Positions 8,844 to 17,226 of a stretch of 64,000 nt of DNA are shown one piece after another. The stretch lies in contig NZ_OX636706.1 of assembly GCF_951793255.1 (NCBI RefSeq), positions 1,075,001 to 1,139,000 on the forward strand, in the 5' to 3' direction. How positions within the stretch are numbered: position 1 is the first letter of the stretch; each line of letters opens with the position of its first letter. The position numbers were made by a program, and so were the translations under genes. This stretch comes from Desulfovibrio piger (GTDB taxonomy: Bacteria > Desulfobacterota > Desulfovibrionia > Desulfovibrionales > Desulfovibrionaceae). The notes under the pieces are model-generated. The model saw only the letters and a program-made list of their open reading frames with translations. It was not told the DNA's origin and did no database searches.

Positions 8844-9892
8844 AGCAGGCCCTCGCGCCTGTAGCCTTCCACGGCTTCTTGCATGCCCTGGTCGAGCGTG
8901 AGGGCGGGGGCATAGCCGAGTTCCTCGCGCAGGCGCGACGCGTCGCAGGTCCAGCCGGACTGGCGGGCTTCGCGGTATTTGTCCAGATTCCAGTTGGGGG
9001 CGCGGCCCTTGCGTCCCAGCGCGGCCAGCAGGCTGCCGCCCAGGGTGGACAGCAGCGCGGTCAGGCCCAGGAAGCAGAGGGGCAGGCGCAGGATGCAGGC
9101 CTTTTTGCCCATGGCCCGGGCCATGGCTCGGTAAAAGTCGGCCATGGCGTAGCAGCCGCCGTCATTGACGTGATAGACGCCGTGCGCTTCGGGGCGGCAG
9201 CAGCAGACGATGGCGCGGCCCACGTCGCGACCATGCACGGCCGAGACCGGGAAGCGGCGGAACATGCCGGGCGTGACGGCCACGCCGTAGCGCAGGCCCT
9301 GGAACACGGGCAGCAGGCCGCGGTCGCCGGAGCCGTAGATGATGGGCGGCCGCAGGGTGACCATGCGCTCGCCCAGGGCACGGCCCAGTATCTGTTCCAC
9401 CATGAGCTTGGACCAGCCGTAGGCGGACACGGGCGCGCCGGGGGGGTCGTCGCCCCTGCCGGCGGCAGTGTCGCAGGGGCCGCTGGCGGCCAGACTGGAG
9501 ACCAGCACCATGCGCTGCGGGGCCTGGCCCTGCGCGTCGAGGCGCTGCCAGGCCGTGGCCAGGGCGCGGGCGGCCTCGCTGTTGGCACGCAGATAGTCCT
9601 GCCAGCCCAGACCGAAGAGCAGGGCGGCCATGTGGATGCAGATGTCCTGGCCGCGCAGGGCTTCTTCCAGCCCGGCGCCGCTGCGCAGGTCGGCGCGGAC
9701 AACCTCCACCCCGGCGGGCAGATGGTCGCGGCGGGACGTGGCGCGGGTGATGCAGGTGACGCGGGCCCCGGCAGCCACCAGCTGGGGCAGCAGGTGACGG
9801 CCCACGAAGCCGGTGCCGCCGGTGACGACGATTTTTTTGCCGTCCAGCCAGGGAGCGGGCATGCCCAGGGGAGTATCGGCGCTATGGCTCAT
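8840..9892 (-). CDS. Extended SDR, NAD(P)-dependent epimerase/dehydratase family
   Basis: A 350-residue Rossmann enzyme: nucleotide motif GGTGFVG at 25-31, DLR after the second strand, and the catalytic SAYGWSK near 158-164. The C-terminal third has a hydrophobic stretch (about 268-292, LRLPLCFLGLTALLSTLGG) suggesting membrane association, as in SDRs that act on lipid-linked or sterol/ceramide-like substrates. ATGA overlaps join it to the GNAT gene upstream and the ABC-F gene downstream. Substrate unknown; 3-beta-HSD-like, sugar epimerase and ceramide-reductase-like roles are possible. Confidence 0.85.
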   Translation of the reverse strand: MSHSADTPLGMPAPWLDGKKIVVTGGTGFVGRHLLPQLVAAGARVTCITRATSRRDHLPAGVEVVRADLRSGAGLEEALRGQDICIHMAALLFGLGWQDYLRANSEAARALATAWQRLDAQGQAPQRMVLVSSLAASGPCDTAAGRGDDPPGAPVSAYGWSKLMVEQILGRALGERMVTLRPPIIYGSGDRGLLPVFQGLRYGVAVTPGMFRRFPVSAVHGRDVGRAIVCCCRPEAHGVYHVNDGGCYAMADFYRAMARAMGKKACILRLPLCFLGLTALLSTLGGSLLAALGRKGRAPNWNLDKYREARQSGWTCDASRLREELGYAPALTLDQGMQEAVEGYRREGLL

Positions 9893-11022
9893 GACACGAT
9901 CTCCTTGCGGTACAGGCGGTAACGTTTGGTGATCCGCCCGGAAAAGTCTTCGATGAGGTCATTGACGGCCATGTTGTCCTCCAGCACCCACGAGCCTTCC
10001 ACCTGGCAGAACTCGGGATGGCGGCGGGCCTGTTCCAGCATGTAGTCCAGCAGGAGCAGGGGCAGGCCCAGCAGGCGGAACTCTTCGCGGATGCCGAAGA
10101 GGATCATGCGGTACTTGCCGCGCATCTCGCCGCGCGCCTGCCAGTAATGCCAGAGGGCGCTCAGGCCCAGCTTGCCGTTGAGGCGCTTGAGCAGGGGATT
10201 GAAGTCCGGCAGGGCCACCATGCCCGCGGCGGGCTCGCCGTCATGGAAGAAGAGGACGAAGAAATCGGGGTTGAGCAGGCCCTTGAGCTCCTTCACCAGC
10301 ACGTCGGCCTCGCCGTCGGAAAGGGGCGCGAAGCCCCAGTTGCCGGCCCACGAGATGCGGTAGAGGTCCAGCATGATGCGGATGTCCTCGGTGAGGGTGG
10401 CCTTGGAGGAGACGCGGCAGGTGAAGCGCTCCTGCTCCTTGAGGTGGAGGATCTCGTCCTTGAGCCAGTCCTCCACCCGCAGCTTGTCGCGCTCGATGAG
10501 GTAGGCGAACAGGTCCTGCTCCTTGCGCATGTGCCAGGATTCCAGCAGGGCGGGATAGTAGGGCGGGTTCCAGGGCATCATGAGCGCGGGGGCCTCGTCG
10601 AAGCCGTCCACCAGCATGGCGCAGGTGTAGTTGGTGGACGGATTGAGGGGCCCGCGCATGAAGGCCATGCCCTGGCGGCGCAGCCAGTCATGGGCGGCCT
10701 GCAGCAGGGCGTGGGCGGCCTCGCGGTCATCTTGGCATTCGAAGAAGCCGAAGGCCCCGCAGCGTTCGCCGGCATAGGCGTTGTATTTTTCGTCCACGAT
10801 GGCCGCGATGCGGCCCACGGGGCGGCCGTCGCGCAGGGCCAGGAACAGTTCGCGCCGGGCGGTCTTCCAGAAGGGATGCTCGCCGGGCGAGAGCAGCTCG
10901 CGGTCCTGCTTTTTCAGGTTGGGCACCCAGAGGGAATCCGGCGTGTAGATGCTCCAGGGCAGTTCGACGAAGCGGTCCAGGTCTTCCGCAGTGTTGACGG
11001 GGATGATGCTCAGTTCTGCCAC
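9889..11022 (-). CDS. GNAT-like N-acyltransferase, function unknown
   Basis: About 377 residues. The middle and C-terminal parts have acyltransferase-like features (GPLNPSTNYTCAMLVDGF, MPWNPPYYPALLE, and a second half with DFFVLFFHDGEPAAGMVALPD), consistent with one or two GNAT folds. The GTG at 11022 has GGAGG 5 nt upstream; an in-frame ATG at 11034 overlaps that site and is less likely. The frame stays open to 11568 but crosses the pyrD terminator and is antisense to nothing recognisable. Coupled to the downstream SDR by ATGA. The GNAT-SDR pairing recalls bacterial ceramide synthesis, but no serine palmitoyltransferase is in the window. Confidence 0.75.
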   Translation of the reverse strand: MAELSIIPVNTAEDLDRFVELPWSIYTPDSLWVPNLKKQDRELLSPGEHPFWKTARRELFLALRDGRPVGRIAAIVDEKYNAYAGERCGAFGFFECQDDREAAHALLQAAHDWLRRQGMAFMRGPLNPSTNYTCAMLVDGFDEAPALMMPWNPPYYPALLESWHMRKEQDLFAYLIERDKLRVEDWLKDEILHLKEQERFTCRVSSKATLTEDIRIMLDLYRISWAGNWGFAPLSDGEADVLVKELKGLLNPDFFVLFFHDGEPAAGMVALPDFNPLLKRLNGKLGLSALWHYWQARGEMRGKYRMILFGIREEFRLLGLPLLLLDYMLEQARRHPEFCQVEGSWVLEDNMAVNDLIEDFSGRITKRYRLYRKEIVS

Positions 11023-11154
11023 GCGGGCCTCCATGGAGCAGACTTGCAGGGGCTGCCGTACCCTGTTGCGGTTGGATCTTCGGGGCTGGCCGGGCCGTCC
11101 CGGCAGGCGCCGGGGCGCGAAAGCAAGGCCGGGACGGGGCGCAGTGCCCCGGAC

Positions 11155-11200
11155 AAAAAACACCGCGCGGGAGAGCGCCTTACGGTACCCTCCCGCACGG
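11155..11200 (-). terminator. Intrinsic terminator after pyrD
   Basis: Minus-strand CCGTGCGGGAG pairs with CTCCCGCGCGG (one G-U type mismatch) and is followed by TGTTTTTTG. It separates pyrKD from the GNAT-SDR-ABCF-mutT series, though some read-through is possible. Confidence 0.7.
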
Positions 11201-11219
11201 GAAAAGGAGCGGACGTGCG

Positions 11220-12161
11220 TTAGGCCGTCTTCAGGGAGCCGCGCAGCTCGTCCAGGCTGGTCACACCCAGCTGGCGGCAGACGGCGGGCAGTTCCTTGAC
11301 GATCTCGAAGGCGCGGTCGGGGCTGATGAAGTTGGCCGTGCCGATCTGGACGGCATGGGCACCCACCAGGATGAACTCCAGCACGTCTTCGGCGGAGCAG
11401 ATGCCGCCCAGGCCGATGACGGGGATGTCCACGGCCTTGCAGACCTGCCACACGCAGCGCAGGGCCACGGGCTTGATGGCCGGGCCGGACAGGCCGCCGA
11501 TGACATTGGCCAGGCGGGGCTTGCGCCGGGCCACGTCCACGGCCATGCCCGAAAGGGTGTTGATGCACGAGATCATGTCCGCACCGGCGTCCTGCACGCT
11601 GCGGGCCATGAGGGCGATGTCCGTGACATTGGGCGAAAGCTTGATGATGAGCGGCTTGTTGGGGGCCGCGTCACGGGCGGCGCGGGTGACGGCCGCGGCC
11701 AGCTTGGGGTCCTGCCCGAAGAGGATGCCGCCGCTCTTGACGTTGGGGCAGGAGACGTTCACTTCCAGCGCGGCCACGCCTTCCTCTTCATTGAGGCGGG
11801 CGGCCAGCTCGCCGAATTCGGCGGGGGAGGTGGCGTAAAGGTTGGCGATGACGGGCAGATGCTGCCAGGGCAGGCGGGGGAGCTTTTCCTTGCAGAAGGC
11901 TTCCACGCCGTCGTTCTGCAGGCCCACGGCATTGAGCATGCCGGCCGTGGTCTCCACGATGCGCGGGCAGGGGTTGCCGTCGCGGGGCAGCAGGGACAGG
12001 CCCTTGACGATGATGCCGCCCAGGCTGGTCAGATCGCCGTAGGGGGCGAATTCCATGCCGTAACCGAAGGTGCCGGAAGCCGTGAGCACCGGGTTCTTGA
12101 GGTGCAGGCTCTGCGTGGGCCCCTTGAGGGTGACGGAAAGATCCATAGAGTGCTGGTTCAT
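11220..12161 (-). CDS. pyrD: Dihydroorotate dehydrogenase B, catalytic subunit
   Basis: FMN enzyme oxidising dihydroorotate to orotate in pyrimidine synthesis; class 1B because it is paired with pyrK and reduces NAD through it. 313 residues with NPVLTASGTFGYG, the substrate-loop cysteine in VNVSCPNVKSGG, IIKLSPNV, GLSGPAIKP and GLGGICSAEDVLEF. The ATG at 12161 has GGGGGA upstream; the open extension to 12230 overlaps pyrK in another frame. It lies 13 nt after the pyrK stop. Confidence 0.95.
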   Translation of the reverse strand: MNQHSMDLSVTLKGPTQSLHLKNPVLTASGTFGYGMEFAPYGDLTSLGGIIVKGLSLLPRDGNPCPRIVETTAGMLNAVGLQNDGVEAFCKEKLPRLPWQHLPVIANLYATSPAEFGELAARLNEEEGVAALEVNVSCPNVKSGGILFGQDPKLAAAVTRAARDAAPNKPLIIKLSPNVTDIALMARSVQDAGADMISCINTLSGMAVDVARRKPRLANVIGGLSGPAIKPVALRCVWQVCKAVDIPVIGLGGICSAEDVLEFILVGAHAVQIGTANFISPDRAFEIVKELPAVCRQLGVTSLDELRGSLKTA

Positions 12162-12174
12162 GCTGTCCCCCGGC

Positions 12175-12984
12175 CTAGAGCTCGATCTGGTTGGCCCAGA
12201 ACACGGGGCCGTGGTTGCAGGTCTGGACAAGGCCGTTGCGCTTGTCGGCCACGGGCCATTCCTCGGTGGTGCGGGTCACGCAGCCAAGGCAGGCGCCCAC
12301 GCCGCAGGCCATGCGGTTTTCCAGCGAGAGCTGCACGCGGGCGTTGAGCTCACGGGCGAAGCCGTGCACGGTCTTGAGGAAGGGCAGGGGGCCGCAGGCC
12401 AGGATCAGGCCCTTCTGCTCGGCGTATTCGCGCATGCGTTCCTGGATGGTGAAGATGAAGTTGTCCAGGTCGCCGGGCACGGTCTCGCGCAGGCTGTCCA
12501 GGGGCACATGCTCGTTGATGCTGTCCACGGGGTAGCAGCTCAGCGGCTCGCGATGGCCAAAGAGCATGGTCACGTTCCACGGCTTGGGGTGCTCGCTCAC
12601 ATAGCCCACGAAGGGCACGATGCCCATGCCGCCGGCCAGCAGCAGGGTGGGGGTGTCGGGCTCCATGGCGAAGCCGTTGCCCAGGGGCCCCCAGACGCGC
12701 ACGGTGTCGCCGGCCTTGAGTTCGGCCATGCGACGGGTGCCGCGCCCCACGACCTGGAAGAAGCAGATCAGGTGGCGGGAAGTCATGTGGCAGATGCCGA
12801 AGGGACGGGCCCAGGGCATCTCGAGACCGAACGACGTGGGCCGCACCATCACGAACTGGCCGGGACGCCACGACGGCCAGTCGGGGCGGGTGAGGCGCAG
12901 GGCGAAGAAGCGGCTTTCCTGGCCGGTCTGGCCGAAGGGGACCAGATCCAGCACCGTAAGTAGGCAGGAGCTAGGTTGTGTCAT
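12175..12984 (-). CDS. pyrK: Dihydroorotate dehydrogenase B, electron-transfer subunit
   Basis: 269 residues with an FAD domain (RPFGICHM around 60), an NAD-binding segment GGMGIVPFVGY near 118 and a C-terminal [2Fe-2S] motif: ACGVGACLGC followed by a further Cys in VQTCNHG. It passes electrons from PyrD FMN to NAD. First gene of the pyrKD pair; the leader upstream is long and shared with the divergent asd. Confidence 0.95.
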   Translation of the reverse strand: MTQPSSCLLTVLDLVPFGQTGQESRFFALRLTRPDWPSWRPGQFVMVRPTSFGLEMPWARPFGICHMTSRHLICFFQVVGRGTRRMAELKAGDTVRVWGPLGNGFAMEPDTPTLLLAGGMGIVPFVGYVSEHPKPWNVTMLFGHREPLSCYPVDSINEHVPLDSLRETVPGDLDNFIFTIQERMREYAEQKGLILACGPLPFLKTVHGFARELNARVQLSLENRMACGVGACLGCVTRTTEEWPVADKRNGLVQTCNHGPVFWANQIEL

Positions 12985-13294
12985 CGCGCAAGTATAGGAG
13001 CTTGTGCCGGAGCGGTCAACATTCCGGGCCCGTCAGAAGCGGCCGGAAGGCGTTTTTTTCTGCCTGCGCCGCAAGCCGGGAAAAGCGCAGGCAAAAAGGC
13101 TCGGTCATGCCCCGGGGAGAGCCTGCGTCAGGGGGGCGGACGGCGGGCGTCCGGGCCGCGGGATGCTTTGCATATCCGTCCCGGCGGCGGTGCGGGAAGG
13201 ATGCGGAAAATCGTTTCGATTTCAGCGTGTTGCGACGCACCATGCCGCACGGTCGGCAAAAAGGGCGCTGCACTGCCGGAGCACTGCAGGATAA

Positions 13295-13312
13295 CTGTGT
13301 AATTTTTCACAC
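13295..13312. promoter_or_regulatory. Rex-box-like palindrome between pyrK and asd
   Basis: CTGTGTAATTTTTCACAC matches TTGTGAA-N4-TTCACAA at 11 of 14 positions and is itself a good palindrome. It overlaps the putative pyrK -10 and spacer on the minus strand. The assignment to Rex is inference. Confidence 0.3.
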
Positions 13313-13344
13313 GAAAATTGTCAGTACAGACGCGCCGTCACATC

Positions 13345-13373
13345 TTCCCTTTTGCCATGATGCCCGCTATAGT
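13345..13373 (+). promoter_or_regulatory. Possible asd promoter
   Basis: TTCCCT, a 17-nt spacer and TATAGT; transcription would begin near 13380, about 77 nt before the asd ATG. The -10 is good, the -35 weak. Confidence 0.4.
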
Positions 13374-13456
13374 CAGGTTTCTTTTGGGGCCGGGCCGGAA
13401 TGATGCTGCTGCAGACCCCGTATAGCCTTTGATTTGCCCTGCATGGAGAATTGAGC

Positions 13457-14503
13457 ATGAGCAAGAAGTTGACTGTTGCCGTTGTGGGCGCCACGGGCGC
13501 CGTGGGCCGTGAAATGCTGAAAACCCTGCACGATCGCCAGTTCCCGGCCACGGAAGTGCGTGCTTTCGCCTCGGCCCGTTCCGCCGGGACCAAGGTGCCT
13601 TTCGGCGATGACGAGCTGGTGGTGCAGGAACTGAAGGAAGATGTCTTCGAAGGTATCGACATCGCCATCTTCTCCGCCGGCGGCAGCACTTCCGAAAAAT
13701 TCGCTCCCCATGCCGCCCATGCCGGCTGTGTGGTGGTGGACAACTCCTCCCAGTGGCGCATGGACGACCGCTGCCCCCTGGTCGTCCCCGAAGTGAACCC
13801 CGAACACCTGGAAGGCCATCAGGGCATCATCGCCAACCCCAACTGCTCCACCATCCAGATGCTGGTGGCCCTCAAGCCCATCCATGACGCCGTGGGCATC
13901 AAGCGCATCGTGGTCTCCACCTATCAGGCCGTGTCCGGTACCGGCCAGAAGGGCCTGGAAGAACTGGAACGCCAGACCCGCGACCTGTTCAACATGCGCG
14001 AGCCCGAAAACAAGGTCTATCCTTACCGCATCGCCTTCAACGTGCTGCCGCACATCGACGTCTTCCTGGAGAACGACTACACCAAGGAAGAAATGAAGAT
14101 GGTCAACGAGACCGTGAAGATCTTCAACGATCCCACGGTCAAGGTGACCGCCACCTGCGTGCGCGTGCCCGTGTTCTACTGCCATGCCGAGTCCGTGAAC
14201 ATCGAGACCCACAAGAAGATGACCGCCAAGGAATGCCGCATCCTGCTCTCGCAGGCCCCCGGCGTGCGCGTCTTCGACAACCCGCGCGAAAAGATGTACC
14301 CCATGCCCGCCTACTGCGTGGGCGACGACGAGACCTATGTGGGCCGCATCCGCGAGGACGAGACCATCGAGAACGGCCTGAACCTCTGGATCGTGGCCGA
14401 CAACGTGCGCAAGGGCGCGGCCCTCAATGCCGTGCAGATCGCCGAGGAACTGCTCAAGCGCGATCTGGTGCGCGTGCCCGACAAGAACGTTTTCATGTCC
14501 TAG
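13457..14503 (+). CDS. asd: Aspartate-semialdehyde dehydrogenase
   Basis: Reduces aspartyl phosphate to aspartate semialdehyde, feeding lysine/diaminopimelate, threonine and methionine synthesis. 348 residues with the NADP motif GATGAVG at 11-17, the catalytic cysteine in NPNCSTIQM near 131 and substrate residues near VSTYQAVSGTG. The ATG at 13457 has GGAGAA 6 nt upstream; a TTG two codons earlier is in frame but less likely. Monocistronic by its own terminator. Confidence 0.96.
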   Translation: MSKKLTVAVVGATGAVGREMLKTLHDRQFPATEVRAFASARSAGTKVPFGDDELVVQELKEDVFEGIDIAIFSAGGSTSEKFAPHAAHAGCVVVDNSSQWRMDDRCPLVVPEVNPEHLEGHQGIIANPNCSTIQMLVALKPIHDAVGIKRIVVSTYQAVSGTGQKGLEELERQTRDLFNMREPENKVYPYRIAFNVLPHIDVFLENDYTKEEMKMVNETVKIFNDPTVKVTATCVRVPVFYCHAESVNIETHKKMTAKECRILLSQAPGVRVFDNPREKMYPMPAYCVGDDETYVGRIREDETIENGLNLWIVADNVRKGAALNAVQIAEELLKRDLVRVPDKNVFMS

Positions 14504-14525
14504 TCCGCAGCGACAGGATACGGAC

Positions 14526-14583
14526 AGCAGAGGGGGAGGGGCCCGTTCCCGCCGTGGCGGGGCAGGTCCTTCCCCCTGCTTTT
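14526..14583 (+). terminator. Terminator after asd
   Basis: AGCAG(A)GGGGGA pairs with TTCCCCCTGCT around an internal GGGGC/GCGGGG hairpin, followed by TTTTT. It resembles a degenerate copy of the dispersed palindromes. Confidence 0.6.
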
Positions 14584-14762
14584 TGCCCTGCGGCGCGCAG
14601 GCGCGGGCGTGATCCCCGGCAGCGGGGCAAGGTATTCCCCGCCGCTGCCGTTCGTGCTAGAAAAAGACGTTTCACCGGCGACAGCCGCCGGCAGGGGCCC
14701 TGCCCCCGATCAGCAACCACAACAGGCCGCTCCCGCGCGGGAGGGCCTTTCGCGGGGATGCC

Positions 14763-15713
14763 ATGAAGATTCTGGATGCCGATGCCTGGATGGCGGCCCT
14801 GATGGCCGCGCCCCGGCCCGGGGCCGACAAGATCCTGGCCTTTTACGATGCGCGTGTGGACGCCGTCTGCCGTGACGCGCGCTGTCTGCTCCTGCCCTTG
14901 GACGACCACATGTGCCACCGGGGCGATGCCCTGTTCGAGAGCCTGTGCTACCGCGAGGGCCGCATCTTTGCCCTTGAGGAACACCTGGCCCGCCTGCGCG
15001 ACGGCAGCCGCGCCCTTTCCCTGCTGCCGCCCTGTTCGTGGGACGAGCTGCGCGCCCGCATCCTGGACGTGGCCCGCGCTTCGGGCACCGATCATGGCGA
15101 CATCCGCGTGCTGGTGGGCCGCGGGCCCGGCGGTTTCGGCGTCTCGCCCGAGGAGTGCCCGCAGTCCAGCCTCTACATCGTGGCCCTGCGCAAGGCCCTG
15201 CCCACGGAAGCCTTTTACGAGAAGGGCCTCACGGCCTTTGCCAGCGCCATCCCGCCCAAGCAGGAATATCTGGCCCGCATCAAGAGCACCAACTATCTGC
15301 CCAACGTCTTCATGGCCGCCGAGGCCCGGCAGCGGGGCATGGACGTGGCCGTGACCTTTGACGAGGACGGCCATCTGGGCGAGGCCGCCATCGCCAATGT
15401 GGGCATCGTGGATGCCGAAGGCCGCCTGTGCTGTCCCGAAGGGCGCCGCATCCTGCCCGGCACCTCCATGCTGGCCGCCCGCAAGATCGCGCCGCAGCGC
15501 CTGCCCGTGGTGGAACGCCCCATCCGCCGCGAAGAGATCTTCACGGCCCGCGAGATGCTGCTCTTCACCAGCGCCAGCCTGTGCGTGGGCATCAGCCACT
15601 TCGAGGGCCGTCCCATCGGCCGGGGCCCCGACGCCGGCCGTCCCGGCCCCGTGGCCCGCTGGCTGCGTGACGCCCTGCTGGAACACATGCTGGCCACCGG
15701 CACGCCGTTCTAG
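14763..15713 (+). CDS. Class IV PLP aminotransferase (PabC/DAAT/BCAT fold)
   Basis: 316 residues of the fold-type IV PLP family. The PLP lysine is in RIKSTNYL near residue 173, RGDALFESL near 56 and the late GTSMLAARK / LLFTSASLCVG segments (phosphate and cofactor binding) are family features. Candidates are aminodeoxychorismate lyase, branched-chain or D-amino-acid aminotransferase; the motif set does not decide. The ATG at 14763 follows GCGGGGATGCC, a weak ribosome site. Confidence 0.87.
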   Translation: MKILDADAWMAALMAAPRPGADKILAFYDARVDAVCRDARCLLLPLDDHMCHRGDALFESLCYREGRIFALEEHLARLRDGSRALSLLPPCSWDELRARILDVARASGTDHGDIRVLVGRGPGGFGVSPEECPQSSLYIVALRKALPTEAFYEKGLTAFASAIPPKQEYLARIKSTNYLPNVFMAAEARQRGMDVAVTFDEDGHLGEAAIANVGIVDAEGRLCCPEGRRILPGTSMLAARKIAPQRLPVVERPIRREEIFTAREMLLFTSASLCVGISHFEGRPIGRGPDAGRPGPVARWLRDALLEHMLATGTPF

Positions 15714-15724
15714 GGGCATATTTG

Positions 15725-15775
15725 AGAGGGAAGGGGCCCCTTTCCTCAAACTCCCCTCTCCCCTGCGCACGTTAT
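15725..15775 (+). repeat. Degenerate dispersed palindrome
   Basis: TTGAGAGGGAAGGGG paired with CCCCTTTCCTCAA, followed by a pyrimidine tail CTCCCCTCTCCCCTGCGCAC. Same plan as the full repeats; begins 12 nt after the aminotransferase stop and is oriented with it. Confidence 0.55.
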
Positions 15776-15875
15776 CCGGGAAAGCCCCGCCATGTCAGAT
15801 GAACATGGTGAAAAGTTCCATACAGGGAAATAGCCATCCCTCATGGAGCATCCCGGTTTTCTTGAATTTGTATGT

Positions 15876-15955
15876 GCGGGTTTTGGGGAAGGAGGGGGAA
15901 TGGGGGAGGGAACCCCTTTTTGCCGCAAGCAAAAGGGGTTCCCTCTCCCATATAT
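15876..15955 (-). repeat. Dispersed palindromic repeat, reverse copy
   Basis: On the minus strand: TGGGAGAGGGAACCCCTTTT, loop with GCTTGCGGC, return stem, then tail TTCCCCAAAACCCGCACA. It lies between two plus-strand genes, so it is an exception to the usual orientation. Confidence 0.7.
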
Positions 15956-16095
15956 TTCTCCCGCTGGCCGTCGTCTGGACGCCGGGCGGGATGTTTCTTA
16001 TACAGGAAAGGCCCCGTGCGGGCTTTTTTCCTGTTTTTGCCATGACATGCCGCCGGAGCACGCCGGGGCATCCACTCTTTCCAAGGAAGACGCCA

Positions 16096-17004
16096 TTGAA
16101 ATGCAAGATCTGCAAGGCGACGGCCGTGGTGGCCCTGCGCAGCCACAACGCCGCCTTCTGCCCCGACTGTTACCTCAAGTTCTTTGCCCGTCAGGTGGAA
16201 AAGGGCATCGAAGGCCAAAAGCTCTTCACCCGTGACGAACGCATCCTGGTGGCCCTTTCGGGCGGCAAGGATTCGCTGGCCCTGATGCTGGAGCTTTCCC
16301 GGCAGGGCTATGACGTCACCGGCCTGCACATCGACCTGGGCATCCCGGAATCCTCGCCCGTGGCCCGCGGCGTGGTGGAGCGCTTTTGCGCCAAGCACGG
16401 CCTGAAGCTCATGGTCAAGGAACTGGCTGCCGAGGGCCTGGCCATCCCGCTGGTCAAGGAACGCCTCAACCGTCCCGTCTGCTCGGCCTGCGGCAAGATC
16501 AAACGGCATTTCTTCAACAAGGTGGCCCTGGACGAAGGTTTCGACGCCCTGGCCACGGGCCACAACCTGGATGACGAGGTGGCGCGCCTGTTCAGCAACA
16601 CCCTGCGCTGGGACACGGCCTATCTTTCGGACCAGGGCCCGCGCCTGGACGGCGAGGACGGCTTTGCCCGCAAGGTCAAGCCCCTGTGGCGCCTGACGGA
16701 GTTCGAGACCGCCAACTACGCCTTCCTCATGGGCATCGAGCACCACTATGCCCCCTGCCCCTACAGCCCCGGCGCCAGCTTCAGCACGCTCAAGGCCCTG
16801 TTGCAGCGTCTGGAAGCGGCCATGCCCGGCCGCAAACTGGACTTCTATCAGGGCTTCCTGGCCCGCGCCCGGCCGGTGTTCGCCCGGCGCGAGGCCGAAG
16901 AGGGCGTGGAACTGGCGCCCTGCACCAGCTGCGGCTATCCCACCTCGTCCGGCGACATGTGCGGCGTGTGCCGCATCCGTGAAGCCCTCAAGGACAGCAA
17001 ATAG
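16096..17004 (+). CDS. TtuA/Ncs6-like tRNA 2-thiolation PP-loop protein
   Basis: 302 residues. N-terminal zinc-ribbon cysteines C3, C6, C22, C25; ATP-pyrophosphatase loop LSGGKDS at 54-60; a CSACGKIKR motif near 133 whose cysteines would bind an Fe-S cluster or the persulfide; GHNLDDEVA near 155; and a C-terminal second ribbon CTSCGYPTSSGDMCGVC. This order is that of the TtuA/Ncs6/TtcA-group II tRNA thiolases. The start is TTG at 16096, with AAGGAAGA 5 nt upstream and the first zinc Cys at residue 3; the open frame reaching back to 15358 overlaps the aminotransferase gene and is not coding. The tRNA target position is not deducible. Confidence 0.88.
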   Translation: MKCKICKATAVVALRSHNAAFCPDCYLKFFARQVEKGIEGQKLFTRDERILVALSGGKDSLALMLELSRQGYDVTGLHIDLGIPESSPVARGVVERFCAKHGLKLMVKELAAEGLAIPLVKERLNRPVCSACGKIKRHFFNKVALDEGFDALATGHNLDDEVARLFSNTLRWDTAYLSDQGPRLDGEDGFARKVKPLWRLTEFETANYAFLMGIEHHYAPCPYSPGASFSTLKALLQRLEAAMPGRKLDFYQGFLARARPVFARREAEEGVELAPCTSCGYPTSSGDMCGVCRIREALKDSK

Positions 17005-17226
17005 CCTTGGCTGCTCCAGAAAGATCATGGCGGGGAGGGGCGGCGCCCCTCCCTGTCCTTGCCTTCTTCCCCGCCCGGAGACCGCTGCGCTCGTACAGGG
17101 CCGGAGATTTTCCCGGAGTACCGGCAGCCTTTCCCCGGCTGTCCTTGCGCCGGAGCCCCCATGCCCGGCCTTGTTTGACGGCAGGCTGTACGGCGGCCGG
17201 GGCCATGATCGTCAGGGAGGCCCGTC

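Larger units (their letters stand above)
12985..13456. other. Divergent intergenic region pyrK / asd
   Basis: No gene seen; the open frames here are Arg/Cys/Ala-rich and lack ribosome sites. It holds a palindrome at 13295-13312 and promoter-like elements for both directions: plus strand TTCCCT (13345) - 17 nt - TATAGT (13368) for asd; minus strand CTGACA (complement 13319-13324) - 17 nt - TACACA for pyrK. Confidence 0.5.
15714..16095. other. Intergenic region with repeat copies
   Basis: No gene seen. It contains a short degenerate palindrome directly after the aminotransferase (15725-15775) and a full repeat copy in reverse orientation (15876-15955). The stretch 15960-16090 is the leader of the TtuA-like gene. 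Confidence 0.6.

Noticed and set aside
11023-11568. N-terminal extension of the GNAT gene
   Set aside because: It crosses the pyrD terminator and coding region and has no ribosome site; the GTG at 11022 has a clear GGAGG.
12976-13403. Several overlapping small open frames between pyrK and asd
   Set aside because: Cys/Arg/Gly-rich translations, no ribosome sites, and they overlap putative promoters.
15358-16095. Upstream extension of the TtuA-like gene
   Set aside because: It overlaps the aminotransferase gene and a repeat; the zinc-binding N-terminus begins properly at TTG 16096.
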